Below, in pieces: positions 7,918 to 17,458 of a DNA stretch of 61,760 bases (positions are counted from its first letter, which is position 1; every line of letters starts with the position of its first letter). The notes below the pieces were generated by a model, which saw only the letters and a program-made list of their open reading frames with translations, was not told the origin of the DNA and searched no databases. Both the position numbers and the translations under genes were made by a program. This DNA comes from Prevotella sp. P5-92 (lineage in GTDB: Bacteria > Bacteroidota > Bacteroidia > Bacteroidales > Bacteroidaceae): the NCBI RefSeq assembly GCF_002251245.1, contig NZ_NPJG01000069.1:1-61760 (forward strand). Direction: 5' to 3'.

Positions 7918-8253
7918 ATGACTTTTGACTATCTCGAAAACGTCCCTAACATCGCAGCAACAGTATGCGATAAAGAGGGAATAGTACTCTATCAGAACAA
8001 ACGTGCCATTGATCGTGATGGCGATGTGGTTGGCAAGAATCTTTATAATTGTCATGGCGAGAAAGCTGGTGCTATGATTCGCTACATGATTGAATCTGGC
8101 GAAAGCAACACCTATCAGATTATCCGTCACGGAAAACATAAGCTTCTTCACCAGACACCATGGTATGATGAAGATGGCAATGTTGCAGGATTGATAGAAT
8201 TAGCTATTGACCTGCCCGATGAGATGCCGGTATTCAATAGAGACAAAGAATAA
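7918..8253 (+). CDS. Single-domain PAS protein
   Basis: 111 residues forming one PAS fold: VPNIAATVCDKEGIVLYQNK (first strands), GDVVGKNLYNCHGEKAGAMI, then YQIIRHGKHKLLHQTPWYDE and DGNVAGLIELAIDLPDEMP. The NCH motif resembles PAS domains attached to DUF438 proteins, which may bind heme or another small ligand. No output domain follows, so it probably signals by protein contact. Last gene of the operon; a short spacer separates it from a convergent MFS gene. Confidence 0.7.
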   Translation: MTFDYLENVPNIAATVCDKEGIVLYQNKRAIDRDGDVVGKNLYNCHGEKAGAMIRYMIESGESNTYQIIRHGKHKLLHQTPWYDEDGNVAGLIELAIDLPDEMPVFNRDKE

Positions 8254-8334
8254 AACGAAGACTCCTTTACCCGGCTTCGGAACTTACGACATTACGCGTT
8301 AGTAAACAGAACAATGCTTTCGTCAAGGCAATAG

Positions 8335-9489
8335 TCAATTCTTGATAGATGGACGCATCCTAAATGCTACAACCATCAAGAGGAAGCATCCAGCGAGGAA
8401 ATAAGGGAAGATGCTCATAGAGAATTGTTGCGCCATGAAGCCACACAGCACAGGCATGAGCATCAATGAAACATTGGCAATGGCAATCTGTAAGCCCATG
8501 GCTGAAAGGGAGTTCTCGCGACCGAAATTCTCAGGGGTCAGGTAGCTGAAACTTGGGAACATCGGTCCGTTCCCTATGCCGATAAGCATCAGTGCTGCGG
8601 TTGTGATCCAGATATGAGTAGAGAAAATGAGTAGCAAAAGAGCTGCGAGCAGCACCCACATGCTGCATCGTACTACTGTCCATCCGTGCCATTTCAAAGA
8701 CAGTATTCCAGAAAGGAATCTGCCCAATGCAATGCCGAGGAAATAGAACATGATGATGGCTGAGGCATCAGCTGCAACAAGACCTTCTGATTCTACAAGA
8801 TACGTGGCACTCCATGCTCCGCACGACATTTCAAGCGCAACGGAGCCAAAGAATAATGTCAGCATGGGTATGATGCCTTTAAGCCTGATTACCTCGCGCA
8901 GAGATAGTGTGTTATAATGTTCTTCTGTCATTTCTTCATTTCCGTTTCTTTTCCAAAGGGGTGAAGAAAAGAGTATTATAGCAGTGATGATTGCCTGAAG
9001 AAGAAAGACGAGGTTATAACCACCTCGCCAGCCGTATTCTCCTTGCAGAACAACAGACAGCAGCAAAGGACTCAGTGTGACTCCCAATCCATAGAAGCAA
9101 TGAAGGAAGTTCATCTTTGCAGCGGTGTAATGAAGTGACACATAGCTGTTTAATGCACTGTCGATGGCTCCTGCACCTAAACCAAGCGGCAAGGCGCAGA
9201 GGCAGAAGAAGAGGAAGTTGCCAGAGCAAGCCATTCCGAAGATGCCAATGGCAGTAAGTGCCGTGCTATAGAGCGTCACACGATACGTTCCCCATCGTTT
9301 AATAAGGCTGTCGCTCCTGAAACTGGAGAAGACAGTGCCACATGAAGTGATAAGCGTGACAAAGCTGCCGAATGAGAACGGCAATCCCATGTCATAATAA
9401 ACAGCTGGCCATGCTGTGCCAAAGAGAGAATCCGGCAAGCCTAAACCAATAAAAGCGATGTAGATAACGAGAAGAAACAGTACTGCCAT
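8335..9489 (-). CDS. MFS transporter (12 transmembrane segments)
   Basis: 384 residues, the normal size for a 12-helix major facilitator. It starts MAVLFLLVIYIAFIGLGLPD, with SLIKRWGTYRV as the cytoplasmic loop-2 motif and repeated hydrophobic helices to the end. The sequence resembles the sugar/fucose-permease-like or YbjJ-type branch (GLPDSLFGTAWPAVYYD), so import or export of a small sugar or metabolite in the inner membrane is likely; substrate not determinable. It lies 24 bases downstream of the truncated acyltransferase and may be co-transcribed with it. Confidence 0.8.
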   Translation of the reverse strand: MAVLFLLVIYIAFIGLGLPDSLFGTAWPAVYYDMGLPFSFGSFVTLITSCGTVFSSFRSDSLIKRWGTYRVTLYSTALTAIGIFGMACSGNFLFFCLCALPLGLGAGAIDSALNSYVSLHYTAAKMNFLHCFYGLGVTLSPLLLSVVLQGEYGWRGGYNLVFLLQAIITAIILFSSPLWKRNGNEEMTEEHYNTLSLREVIRLKGIIPMLTLFFGSVALEMSCGAWSATYLVESEGLVAADASAIIMFYFLGIALGRFLSGILSLKWHGWTVVRCSMWVLLAALLLLIFSTHIWITTAALMLIGIGNGPMFPSFSYLTPENFGRENSLSAMGLQIAIANVSLMLMPVLCGFMAQQFSMSIFPYFLAGCFLLMVVAFRMRPSIKN

Positions 9490-9513
9490 TGCGTAAAAGG
9501 AGATTAGTGATGC

Positions 9514-10017
9514 CTACCAGTTTTTCTTAAGCCACTTTCTAACGGGCAGGTCATAGAACTTATTTGCAAGATATTCATAGAAGAGCGTCCACTGCGTACC
9601 ACTTATCAGGAACACCTGACCGCCAAGTCCTGGAATCATCAGCATACTCAGCACCCAAGCAAGAAGTACGATGCCCCACGACACATCGGGAAAGATAATA
9701 CCTCCCATAAGGAACGCCATGCACACAAGGTTGATCATGGCACTCAGAATGACCATAGGGTGCAGACGCGTGATGCGACGTTTCAAAAACTCCTTTAGCG
9801 AGAGGCCATTGCTCCATCGGTCATCATAGGCATAACCAATGACGAAACCCGAGAGTACAAAGAAGAAATCAACGGCGAGATAACCATGAGCTACAGGTTG
9901 GGTTGTCTGTCCCCAATGTGGTTCACAGATATGATAGACGAGCACCATGACAGCTGCTACGCCACGAAGCCCGTCGAGTATCTCGTATCTTGGCTTTGAT
10001 GATAGATAACTAGTCAT
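9514..10017 (-). pseudogene. Acyltransferase-3 (OafA-like) gene with in-frame internal deletion
   Basis: The 167-residue product starts as a normal acyltransferase-3: RYEILDGLRGVAAVMVLVYH, with the catalytic-type His in VYH, then YLAVDFFFVLSGFVIGYAYD and RRITRLHPMVILSAM. After GTQWTLFYEYLANK the reading jumps straight to FYDLPVRKWLKKN, which looks like the extreme C-terminus of the same family. Full members are ~350-390 residues with 10 or more helices. About 200 residues are missing without a frame change. Such a short protein is unlikely to be active. It is transcribed divergently from the araC-family gene. Confidence 0.65.
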
Positions 10018-10094
10018 AAATTAGTATTTTTGTGCAAAATTACTGCATTATATTTGATAATATTTGTAATATCATAACAAATAATATAATAATA

Positions 10095-10126
10095 TTTGCA
10101 CGCATGAAGAATTATCGTTAATTTTG
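10095..10126 (+). promoter_or_regulatory. Promoter of the AraC-family gene, nearly leaderless
   Basis: TTTG at 10095-10098, 20 bases, TAATTTTG at 10119-10126. The start codon follows only four bases after the -7 element, so the transcript would begin at or next to the ATG. Confidence 0.75.
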
Positions 10127-10130
10127 CATT

Positions 10131-10994
10131 ATGAATACTTTGACTACAGAAATAGAACAATCGTGGAGCATATTTCACTCACGACTGAAGCCCGACAAAC
10201 AGATTGGGTTGCACCGTCGTAACTCATGGGAACTGAGTTATGTCGTGAAAGGGCGTGGTGAGCGTATCATCGGAGGTGAGACAACAAATTTTGAAGAAGG
10301 AGATTTCGTGCTCGTTGCGCCGAATATCGATCATGGGTGGTTCTTTAATCCCTCTTTTACCGATGAAGAAGGAAATATAGAGAGCATCACGCTGATGTGG
10401 ACAACGGAACTGATGATACAGTTGTCCGCCATTTTCCCCGATTGGAAAGATGTAGTAGTTAGATTTCAAAGTCAGAAGCAATCGCTTCAGTTTGATTCAA
10501 GCCAGAACGAAAAGCTTATCAAGGCACTTTATGCTCTCGTAAGAGAAAAGGATGGAAATCCAGGTTCGCGCTTGATGGAAGTTATCGTTATGGTAGCCAA
10601 CTCACTACACAGCAACGCAGAGCGAATTGGTAATGTGCAGCTTACACAGGCAGAATCGCGCTTGCAGGAGATTACGGCTTATACCTGTTGCAACTATGCC
10701 CGACAAATAACTATCGACGAAATAGCCAAGCACGTAGGCATGAACCGCTCTGCTTTCTGTACCTTCTTCCGCAAGCAGACAGGCAAGACATACATAAACT
10801 TCCTGAATGAGTATCGCCTGAAGGTTGCACATCATCTGCTCTCAAACACCAATAACAGTATCTCAGCAGTATGTTGGCAATGTGGGTTCAATGACCTAGC
10901 CTATTTTGACAAGCTCTTTAAGAAGGCTTTTAATACTGCACCTTCAGATATAAAACGAAGAAAAATAGAAACATGCAAGCATACACATACATAG
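10131..10994 (+). CDS. AraC-family transcriptional regulator
   Basis: 287 residues. The N-terminal half is a cupin ligand-binding domain (NSWELSYVVKGRGERIIGGE, FEEGDFVLVAPNIDHGWFF). The C-terminal ~100 residues form two helix-turn-helix motifs: ITIDEIAKHVGMNRSAFCTF, FRKQTGKTYINFLNEYRL, and AVCWQCGFNDLAYFDKLFKK, the classical AraC/XylS signature. It probably senses a small molecule and activates the alcohol dehydrogenase gene, whose start codon lies 22 bases inside this gene. Divergent from the acyltransferase/MFS pair, which it could also control. Confidence 0.88.
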   Translation: MNTLTTEIEQSWSIFHSRLKPDKQIGLHRRNSWELSYVVKGRGERIIGGETTNFEEGDFVLVAPNIDHGWFFNPSFTDEEGNIESITLMWTTELMIQLSAIFPDWKDVVVRFQSQKQSLQFDSSQNEKLIKALYALVREKDGNPGSRLMEVIVMVANSLHSNAERIGNVQLTQAESRLQEITAYTCCNYARQITIDEIAKHVGMNRSAFCTFFRKQTGKTYINFLNEYRLKVAHHLLSNTNNSISAVCWQCGFNDLAYFDKLFKKAFNTAPSDIKRRKIETCKHTHT

Positions 10995-12007
10995 AAAAAG
11001 GAAAGTTCGCATTGCTTGAAAAAGCAAAGCCAACGCTCATCGAACCTACAGATGCCATCGTCAAGGTGACTTTGGGAAGCATCTGCACAAGTGATCTCCA
11101 TATCAAGCATGGCAGTGTACCTCGTGCTGTGCCAGGAATAACCGTTGGTCATGAAATGGTGGGAATCGTTGAGCAAGTCGGTTCTGAGGTGACTGCCGTA
11201 AAGCCAGGTGACAGAGTGACGGTGAACGTGGAAACCTTCTGCGGAGAATGCTTCTACTGCAAGAATGGCTACGTAAACAACTGTACCTCACCACATGGCG
11301 GTTGGGCACTTGGCTGCCGCATCGATGGCGGTCAGACGGAATATGTTCGTGTACCATTGGCACAGCAGGGACTGAACCATATCCCCGATGGTGTTTCAGA
11401 CGAACAAGCATTGTTTGTGGGTGACGTACTGGCTACAGGTTTTTGGGCGGCACGCATCAGCGAAATCTCTACGGATGACACCGTGCTGATTATCGGAGCT
11501 GGTCCTACAGGTATCTGCACCCTTATTTGTGTGATGCTGAAGAACCCCAAGTGCATCATTGTCTGTGAGCAATCAGCTGAACGTCGGGCTTTCGTCAAAG
11601 CGCACTACCCCGATGTACTGCTGACGACACCAGAGGAATGCTCTGACTTCGTCATGCAGCACAGCGACCATGTAGGTGCAGACCGAGTGCTGGAAGTGGC
11701 AGGTGGTAAGGACACTTTCCAACTTGCATGGCAATGTGCCCGTCCGAATGCCATCGTAACCATTGTAGCCCTATATGATGAAGCTCAGATGCTTCCACTC
11801 CCACAAATGTACGGCAAGAACCTTACCTTTAAGACAGGAGGTGTGGATGGCTGTGACTGTGAAGAGATCCTGCAACTCATCAAGGAGGGCAAGATTGACA
11901 CCACACCGCTTATCACGCACCGTTTCCCATTGGAGAGGATAGCAGAAGCCTACGAAATCTTTGAGCAGAAGCGAGAAGGAGTTATCAAAGTGGCTATAAC
12001 TCAATAA
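10973..12007 (+). CDS. Zinc-dependent alcohol dehydrogenase (MDR family)
   Basis: 344 residues. The catalytic domain has the zinc signature GHEMVGIVEQVGSEVTAVKP and a catalytic Cys-His pair (SICTSDLHIKHG). The structural-zinc lobe is CGECFYCKNGYVNNC, although it has one Cys fewer than the four of classical members. The Rossmann domain shows VLIIGAGPTGICTL for NAD(P) binding. Typical substrates are secondary or short alcohols, or sugar-alcohol derivatives; the exact one is unknown. The gene overlaps the end of araC by 22 bases and is followed after 15 bases by the flavodoxin-ferredoxin gene, suggesting a redox operon under the AraC regulator. Confidence 0.88.
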   Translation: MQAYTYIEKGKFALLEKAKPTLIEPTDAIVKVTLGSICTSDLHIKHGSVPRAVPGITVGHEMVGIVEQVGSEVTAVKPGDRVTVNVETFCGECFYCKNGYVNNCTSPHGGWALGCRIDGGQTEYVRVPLAQQGLNHIPDGVSDEQALFVGDVLATGFWAARISEISTDDTVLIIGAGPTGICTLICVMLKNPKCIIVCEQSAERRAFVKAHYPDVLLTTPEECSDFVMQHSDHVGADRVLEVAGGKDTFQLAWQCARPNAIVTIVALYDEAQMLPLPQMYGKNLTFKTGGVDGCDCEEILQLIKEGKIDTTPLITHRFPLERIAEAYEIFEQKREGVIKVAITQ

Positions 12008-12022
12008 ACCGATCAAGAAAAG

Positions 12023-12781
12023 ATGAAGATACATCAAATCATATTCAGTCCCACAGGAGGGACACGGAGAGTGAGCGAAATCCTATGCCACGGCATGGGA
12101 GTAGAGAGTGTAGTGACAGACTTGTGCGTCAAGGCCGCTGACATCCAACTGCCCCATATCCAAGAAGACGACTTGGCGATCATTGCCATGCCTGTCTTTG
12201 CAGGACGTGTGCCGGCATTGGCTGTGGAACGATTGCGGATGGTGAAGCCCAATGGTGCAAAATGTGTTGTGGTAGCCGTCTTCGGCAATCGAGCCTACGA
12301 TGATGCTCTGTTGGAAATGCAGGACGTGGCCACAGAGATAGGCTTCCGTGTTATTGCCGCAGTTGCTGCCGTAGCCGAACACAGTATCATCAGAAAATAC
12401 GGCAAAGGCAGACCCGATGACGATGATGAGCAGACGCTCCGACAATTCGGTGCTGACATCATACGCAAGGCAGAACGTGATGACTGCACGATGCCGCAGG
12501 TGCCTGGCAATCGACCTTACAAGAAAGGTGGCATGGTGCCCCACCCCAAAGGCAGACGCGGATGCAACCGTTGTGGCGTTTGCGCCAAGCAATGTCCGGC
12601 AGATGCCATTCCACTCTCTGACCCTAAAACGGTTGACTCTGCCAAGTGTATATCCTGCATGAAATGCGTGTCGGTATGTCCTACAGGGGCGAGAGGTATT
12701 GGAATGATTATGAACTTTCTGGCAACACAGGGTCTGAAAAAAGTCTGTGCCACCAGAAAGGACAATGAGCTGTACATATAA
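12023..12781 (+). CDS. EFR1-type flavodoxin-ferredoxin fusion protein
   Basis: 252 residues. The N-terminal flavodoxin-like part opens MKIHQIIFSPTGGTRRVSEI, with SPTGGT as FMN-phosphate loop. The C-terminal part carries two 4Fe-4S motifs, CNRCGVCAKQCPADAIP and CISCMKCVSVCPTGA. EFR1 proteins transfer electrons between ferredoxin-type clusters and flavin; partners are unknown. Final gene of the araC-adh cluster. The first 21 codons recur, slightly diverged, inside the chimeric beta-lactamase gene at 24007. Confidence 0.85.
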   Translation: MKIHQIIFSPTGGTRRVSEILCHGMGVESVVTDLCVKAADIQLPHIQEDDLAIIAMPVFAGRVPALAVERLRMVKPNGAKCVVVAVFGNRAYDDALLEMQDVATEIGFRVIAAVAAVAEHSIIRKYGKGRPDDDDEQTLRQFGADIIRKAERDDCTMPQVPGNRPYKKGGMVPHPKGRRGCNRCGVCAKQCPADAIPLSDPKTVDSAKCISCMKCVSVCPTGARGIGMIMNFLATQGLKKVCATRKDNELYI

Positions 12782-12904
12782 CGATGACAGGCAGACGCTA
12801 ACTCTATCATCCACTTTCAGCCAAAAGGCATCTGCTACGAGAGATGAAATAAACATAAAAAAAAATCACTCGAAATGTTGGATGAACCTTTGTTATTCCA
12901 CTTA

Positions 12905-14527
12905 TTATCGTCTTCCTGCCAGATATTCTATTGCATATACAGGCCAACGCGGAACTTTGCGTATGTTTGTTCTTACTGCAGGTATGTCACACAAAAGGAA
13001 GATGGATGCGAGGAACAGGGAGAACCAGATTACGTAGCCATAGACCTGCTTTATCGCCACAAGCATCATGGAGTGAAGGTAGTCGCCGCCCATAAACTCA
13101 CCGAAGTTGAAATGCGAGAGGTCGAGCTTGGTGAGTGTCAACTGGCGACCGTAGTGTACCATGTCCTCGCTGAGGAAATGGGAGAAGATGGTGGTGTAAA
13201 AACCATAACCCATAGCACCTCCGAGATACATGTGAACAATGTTGAACACGAACAGTCCCATGAAAAACTGTTCGAGACTCGATACCGACTCTTCCAGTGC
13301 CCACATCAGCGTTGGTGCAAGGATGCCATAGCCAAAGCCACGAAGCATAATTGCCAGTCGGTATTGCTCAATGTTTACCCCCATACCCAGCGTTGTGTAC
13401 ATGAGCAATGCGTATGCAAAGATGGATAGAAAGGCAATGCCAATTAGTTTCCATACCTTCCACTTCTGTAGCTTCAGCCAGTACAGGTCGAGCGCGATAC
13501 CAAGAAACATTCCCGGCAATACCCATAGGTACTGGCATTCCTTGGTCAGTTCTTCAAGTCCGATGACCTCGGTGTAGAGTATCTCCTCGAGTGTGTGCTC
13601 GGCCCCGAATGCCAGTTCTGCCAAGGTGATAACGATGAGTATCGGCACTACGTTTCTACACTTCAGCAGTTTCAGTTCAACGTAAGGGTATCGGTTGTGA
13701 ATCAGTCGGTGGAGAGTAAGTCCCGCAAGGATGAGGGTAAAAGCACCTACCATCCTTATATGCCGGCTGGCGAACCATCTGTAGTAATCGCCATAGACAA
13801 AGATGTAAGAGACGAGGAGCATCGTCACGCAGATGAGCAATGCGCCCTGCCAGTCGGTTCCTTTCAACGAAAATCTGTTGGGCATAGGGCAGAAAGGACG
13901 GCACAGCACCATCTGGGTAAGCAACACAAACATCATTGTAGCTACGGTAAAGACGTGCATCATCTCCCATTTGAAGTGGTGTCCCATCCAAGCTGCAAGC
14001 CATCCACCACCTTCGATTGCGGTGAGAAGGAGGATGTGGAGGACAGGGAAAAACACAGCGAAGTCGCGCTTGGGCGTAATCCATAGCTGTATGTTGCTCA
14101 TACACTCGAAGGTGCCTTGTATCTTGGCAATGCCTGCGATGAAACATGCTACGACCAACACTGGCATCGAATGACTGTACATGGTGATGATGTTGCAGAT
14201 GCCAATGACGATGGCTGAGGTACACAAGAGCTGCTGATTAGTGAAGCGGAACTTCATCCTGAACAGCATAGGGAACCACACCGCCATACCTGCCAGCGTG
14301 GCATAGAGCAGAAACATGACGTCCTCAATCATGAAGTTCGTAGTGCCACGAATCTCATCAAGAGCACCCAGATAGACACCTCCCGAGAACTGGAAGCACA
14401 GCGCCGTAAGGACGTATATCCACGGCTGCAACCTGCGAGGCACCCATCCTTTCATCATGGGCATGCTGAAGCCCATGCCGTGTGGTGGCGGTGGTGCCTT
14501 CATCAGAAACTCTGTCAGTCGTCCCAT
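12905..14527 (-). CDS. MFS multidrug exporter, DHA2/EmrB-like, of the tripartite efflux operon
   Basis: 540 residues with about 14 hydrophobic segments, the length of the DHA2 branch. It starts MGRLTEFLMKAPPPPHGMGF, then helices such as WIYVLTALCFQFSGGVYLGA and VMFLLYATLAGMAVWFPMLF. In E. coli, EmrB works with the membrane-fusion protein EmrA and TolC to expel hydrophobic compounds across both membranes. Here the gene is the last of TolC-HlyD-MFS. Its start abuts the broken HlyD stop, so it may be translated while lacking a functional adaptor. Confidence 0.75.
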   Translation of the reverse strand: MGRLTEFLMKAPPPPHGMGFSMPMMKGWVPRRLQPWIYVLTALCFQFSGGVYLGALDEIRGTTNFMIEDVMFLLYATLAGMAVWFPMLFRMKFRFTNQQLLCTSAIVIGICNIITMYSHSMPVLVVACFIAGIAKIQGTFECMSNIQLWITPKRDFAVFFPVLHILLLTAIEGGGWLAAWMGHHFKWEMMHVFTVATMMFVLLTQMVLCRPFCPMPNRFSLKGTDWQGALLICVTMLLVSYIFVYGDYYRWFASRHIRMVGAFTLILAGLTLHRLIHNRYPYVELKLLKCRNVVPILIVITLAELAFGAEHTLEEILYTEVIGLEELTKECQYLWVLPGMFLGIALDLYWLKLQKWKVWKLIGIAFLSIFAYALLMYTTLGMGVNIEQYRLAIMLRGFGYGILAPTLMWALEESVSSLEQFFMGLFVFNIVHMYLGGAMGYGFYTTIFSHFLSEDMVHYGRQLTLTKLDLSHFNFGEFMGGDYLHSMMLVAIKQVYGYVIWFSLFLASIFLLCDIPAVRTNIRKVPRWPVYAIEYLAGRR

Positions 14528-15199
14528 TACTCTTCCACTTTACAAACAACATTATAACCGCCATGCAGCTGTTTCAGTTCATCGCAGGCATCTATCTTCA
14601 CACGTATCTTCACACGTTGTTCCACCTTGACGAAATTGCCCGTCGCATTGTCAATTGGAATCAGCGAGAACGCACTTCCAGTAGCATCCGAAATACGCAC
14701 AACCACACCAGTATATTCAACACCTGGAACGGCGTCGGCAGTAAATCGAACCTTGTTGCCAACCTTAATGTTCGGCATCTGCGACTCCTGATAGTTCGCC
14801 TCCACCCATTTCTCGTTCTTGTCAACAATGCTTACCATTGTCTGCCCTGGGTTAACCAACTGACCTTCATGAGATACTGCTTGCCGTACCCTGAGAACCG
14901 TGTATGGCACGGGTAAGATCTGCCTCTGCCTGAGCCAGTCGAAGACGGAACTCCGCATCTTCGATGATGACAAGCGTGTCACCCTTCTTTACCTCTTGAA
15001 ACTCCGTAAAGCGTACCTCGCGAATGAAACCTTGCACGCGGCAGTTCTGAGGCACAATGTTCTGACACACACGAGCGTTATCGGTCACTTCACCACCACC
15101 GAAATGCATAAACTGACTTGCTGCATACACTGCACCACAGATTATACAGAGTATTACGATAGTATTATAAATATAGGTTGAAATCTTGTTCTTATTCAT
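14527..15199 (-). pseudogene. HlyD/EmrA membrane-fusion protein gene broken by internal deletion and frameshift
   Basis: The 5' part (from 15199) encodes an anchor and biotinyl-lipoyl half: NKISTYIYNTIVILCIICGA, VQGFIREVRFTEFQEVKKGD, ending IIEDAEFRLRLAQAEADLTR and a premature TGA at 14867-14869. In another frame the normal continuation appears: HEGQLVNPGQTMVSIVDKNE, then WVEANYQESQMPNIKVGNKV and the beta-barrel to VVCKVEE. The alpha-helical hairpin between these parts (commonly 150-200 residues) is missing, and the junction lies at ~14870-14885 with a frame change. The adaptor that should bridge MFS pump and TolC channel is therefore non-functional. Confidence 0.8.
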
Positions 15200-15200
15200 A

Positions 15201-16583
15201 TTAAAGCGTATTTGTTATGTATTTTAGTTTGAAATAGTTGTAAAGCATATTGATGCGTGCATTTACCAGAGCCATGTCTGCAGATAGCTTCATGTTTGAG
15301 GCATCGAGCATGTCGGTGAGGAGCGCAAGGTCGTTGTCGTAACGGTTCTTGACCACGGAATAGTTCTGATCGGCAAGCTCCACCTGCTTCTCCTGTGTGC
15401 TCACCTCTACCGAACTTGTCAGCAGATTGGTGTAGTTTGCCTGAACGGCATTCTCCATGCCTTCGCGAGCTAACTGCACTCTCTCATGTGCTTGGGTATT
15501 TTCATGACGTGCCTTGCGAATGTTGTGCTTGTTCTTCCAAAGGCTTGAAAGATTGTACTTCACCCCAATGCCAACAAACCACACATTGACGTTGGCGTTC
15601 TTAGGAATCAGGTCGTTGGTGTAAGGACCCGACAAGTTGTTTTCTGCAACAACAGCTACGGATGGCAGCGAGGCGGCACGGGTGTTCTTGACCATCTGTT
15701 CGGACATGGTGGTGGCAAGCGTAGCCTGACGGATGTCTATGTTGTTCTCCATCGCTGTCTGCTGCCATGACTCCTCTGAAGTGAGTGCTTTGAGTGCCAT
15801 ACCTTCTTTTTCAAGCGACTGAGCATCAAGCTCAAAATCCTCTCCCTGGGGCAGGTGGATAGTTGTGGCTATCTGATGTCGGATAATTTTTTGCGCATCA
15901 TCCACTTGCGTCTTGGTAAGAACGAGGCTCTGCAGTTGCAGTTCGTATCGAGTAATGTCGTTCTTCAGCACCGTACCTTGTTCTCGGCGATCCTTCATTT
16001 GTGAGATAACTTTCTCCGTCAGTTCAATGTTCTTTGCTATCACCTGCGACTGGTTCTGCAACTTGTAGAGGTCAAGGTAATAGCCGGTAAGCAGAAAGCG
16101 CACCTCCTGACGATTCTTCTCCACGTCAAGTTCTGCCAACTGATGCCCCAATTTTGCTATCTCGATGCCCGAGCGGATAGCACCACCAGCGTAGATTACC
16201 TGACTTGCCTGAACCGTGAAGCTGTTGCCCCAATGCGGTGTCGGCTGCTTGCCGTTCGGCACTTGCTGAGGAACAAGTCCAGGAACAATGTACTCCGTTG
16301 TGCCACTGGCAGAAAAACCTCGTGACAGCAGGAAAGCATTGCCCGTATAGGAACCTTGCACGCTGAATTCAACACTCGGCAGCAAAGCAGTTTTCGCCGA
16401 TGCCACCCCTTCTTCTGCCGCCTTCAGTGCCTCTTCGCTGACCTTGATGCGCTGACTCTGCTGGTCAGCCAAGTCAAATAGCGACAGAAGACTCATCCTT
16501 TGCTGTGCACACACAGGCACACAGCATTTTGCCCCGACCATCATCGTGACAGCCAGAGCACAAAGAAACTTGTGATTGTTCAT
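15201..16583 (-). CDS. TolC-family outer-membrane efflux protein
   Basis: About 460 residues, standard for the family. A signal peptide (FLCALAVTMMVGAKCCVPVCAQ) precedes the duplicated helical repeats: LKAAEEGVASAKTALLPSVE, then later EQMVKNTRAASLPSVAVVAE with the family ALLPS / SLPSV motif, and VVKNRYDNDLALLTDMLDAS near the end. It forms the trimeric channel through the outer membrane. I prefer the ATG at 16583, next to the signal sequence, over one 30 bases upstream. First gene of the efflux operon; the broken HlyD gene follows after one base. Confidence 0.85.
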   Translation of the reverse strand: MNNHKFLCALAVTMMVGAKCCVPVCAQQRMSLLSLFDLADQQSQRIKVSEEALKAAEEGVASAKTALLPSVEFSVQGSYTGNAFLLSRGFSASGTTEYIVPGLVPQQVPNGKQPTPHWGNSFTVQASQVIYAGGAIRSGIEIAKLGHQLAELDVEKNRQEVRFLLTGYYLDLYKLQNQSQVIAKNIELTEKVISQMKDRREQGTVLKNDITRYELQLQSLVLTKTQVDDAQKIIRHQIATTIHLPQGEDFELDAQSLEKEGMALKALTSEESWQQTAMENNIDIRQATLATTMSEQMVKNTRAASLPSVAVVAENNLSGPYTNDLIPKNANVNVWFVGIGVKYNLSSLWKNKHNIRKARHENTQAHERVQLAREGMENAVQANYTNLLTSSVEVSTQEKQVELADQNYSVVKNRYDNDLALLTDMLDASNMKLSADMALVNARINMLYNYFKLKYITNTL

Positions 16584-16777
16584 TAATAAGATAAATGTAT
16601 TCTTATGATTCATTATTCGTCAAAAATAAATTCCTTCCCTCGGAAATACGAATAATGAACCTTGATGGCTCGGACAAACCTTGCGTTTGCCGCAATGCGC
16701 TACAGACCTCTCTGATTAGGGAAAAAATCAGGAGAAGAATTTCGAGCACTATTAATTGCGAAATCCAAAATCGGCTG

Positions 16778-16809
16778 CAAAATTACAATTTTTTTTGGAC
16801 AATTTCAAA
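16778..16809 (-). promoter_or_regulatory. Promoter of the efflux operon (TTTG-N20-TAATTTTG, minus strand)
   Basis: On the minus strand TTTG (16806-16809), 20 bases, TAATTTTG (16778-16785). It leaves a ~190-base leader before the TolC start. No adjacent regulator gene is present. Confidence 0.75.
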
Positions 16810-17217
16810 TAATCTACAGAAAATTCGCATTTTATACAACGCTTTTAACATTAAGAAGGGTCAGGAGACGCTTACCAATACTTGTGCAGTGTTAGTGCTG
16901 TGTTTTGATTATATTCACTCTTTTATTGTTAAATTCGTGTTAAATCCGAAACGGATAAATACGACTCTCAGTAATTATCTTTATATTTGCAATATCAATG
17001 CTTGCTCAAAGTCCACAAGTGTTAACGATATGCAATTTTTGGCGAGGTGTGAACGTAAATGGCACACCATTCCCATAATTTTGCAGCAAATTCGTTTTTA
17101 TCAATCAAATGGAATTACCCAGCTTGAAGTGAAGTTGGAGAAAATATGTCAGGAAAGAGGGATATAATCAAATGCAAAATATTGATTATTATAATCTTGA
17201 CATGATCAGAGAATGCC
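16810..17217. other. Non-coding interval with one inverted repeat
   Basis: A long open frame across this area has no protein-like composition and spans the efflux promoter, so I do not accept it. At 17046-17068 GGTGTG and CACACC form a 6-bp dyad with an 11-base spacer, just upstream of a TAATTTTG element (~17073), a possible operator-promoter for the RhuM remnant that follows. The -33 match is poor. Confidence 0.35.
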
Positions 17218-17447
17218 ATGGATGCCATCAACGCCATGAAAGTGAAGTTCGGTGGCAGCCAATGGTTTGCCAATGAGAAAGATGATTCCTTCAAAAGCAG
17301 CATTGGACAGATATACCAAACGTTCGGCGGCGAAGACCTCTATCCATCAGTAGAGGAAAAGCCTTGATGATTGCCGAGAGCCGTACGGAAGAGAAAGATG
17401 TCATGGTGAAAGTGGTGGTCAATCTTATCAACAAGGATAATCAATAA
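17218..17447 (+). pseudogene. RhuM/Fic-domain gene remnant, middle deleted
   Basis: The first frame reads MDAINAMKVKFGGSQWFANE, then FKSSIGQIYQTFGGEDLYPS and VEEK before a stop. In the +1 frame from 17361 the end of the same type of protein follows: LMIAESRTEEKDVMVKVVVN then LINKDNQ and a stop. In RhuM-family proteins these two blocks flank the Fic core with its HPFxDGNKR catalytic motif (~60-70 residues), which is absent. The junction is at GAAAAG/CCTTG near 17361. The N-terminal part of the gene is also missing. Confidence 0.7.
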
Positions 17448-17458
17448 GATCATTAAAT

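Noticed and set aside
16595..17167. 190-codon open frame between tolC and the RhuM remnant
   Set aside because: It spans the efflux promoter on the other strand, has an AT-driven composition (Asn/Ile/Lys/Tyr) and no recognisable motif; a chance frame.
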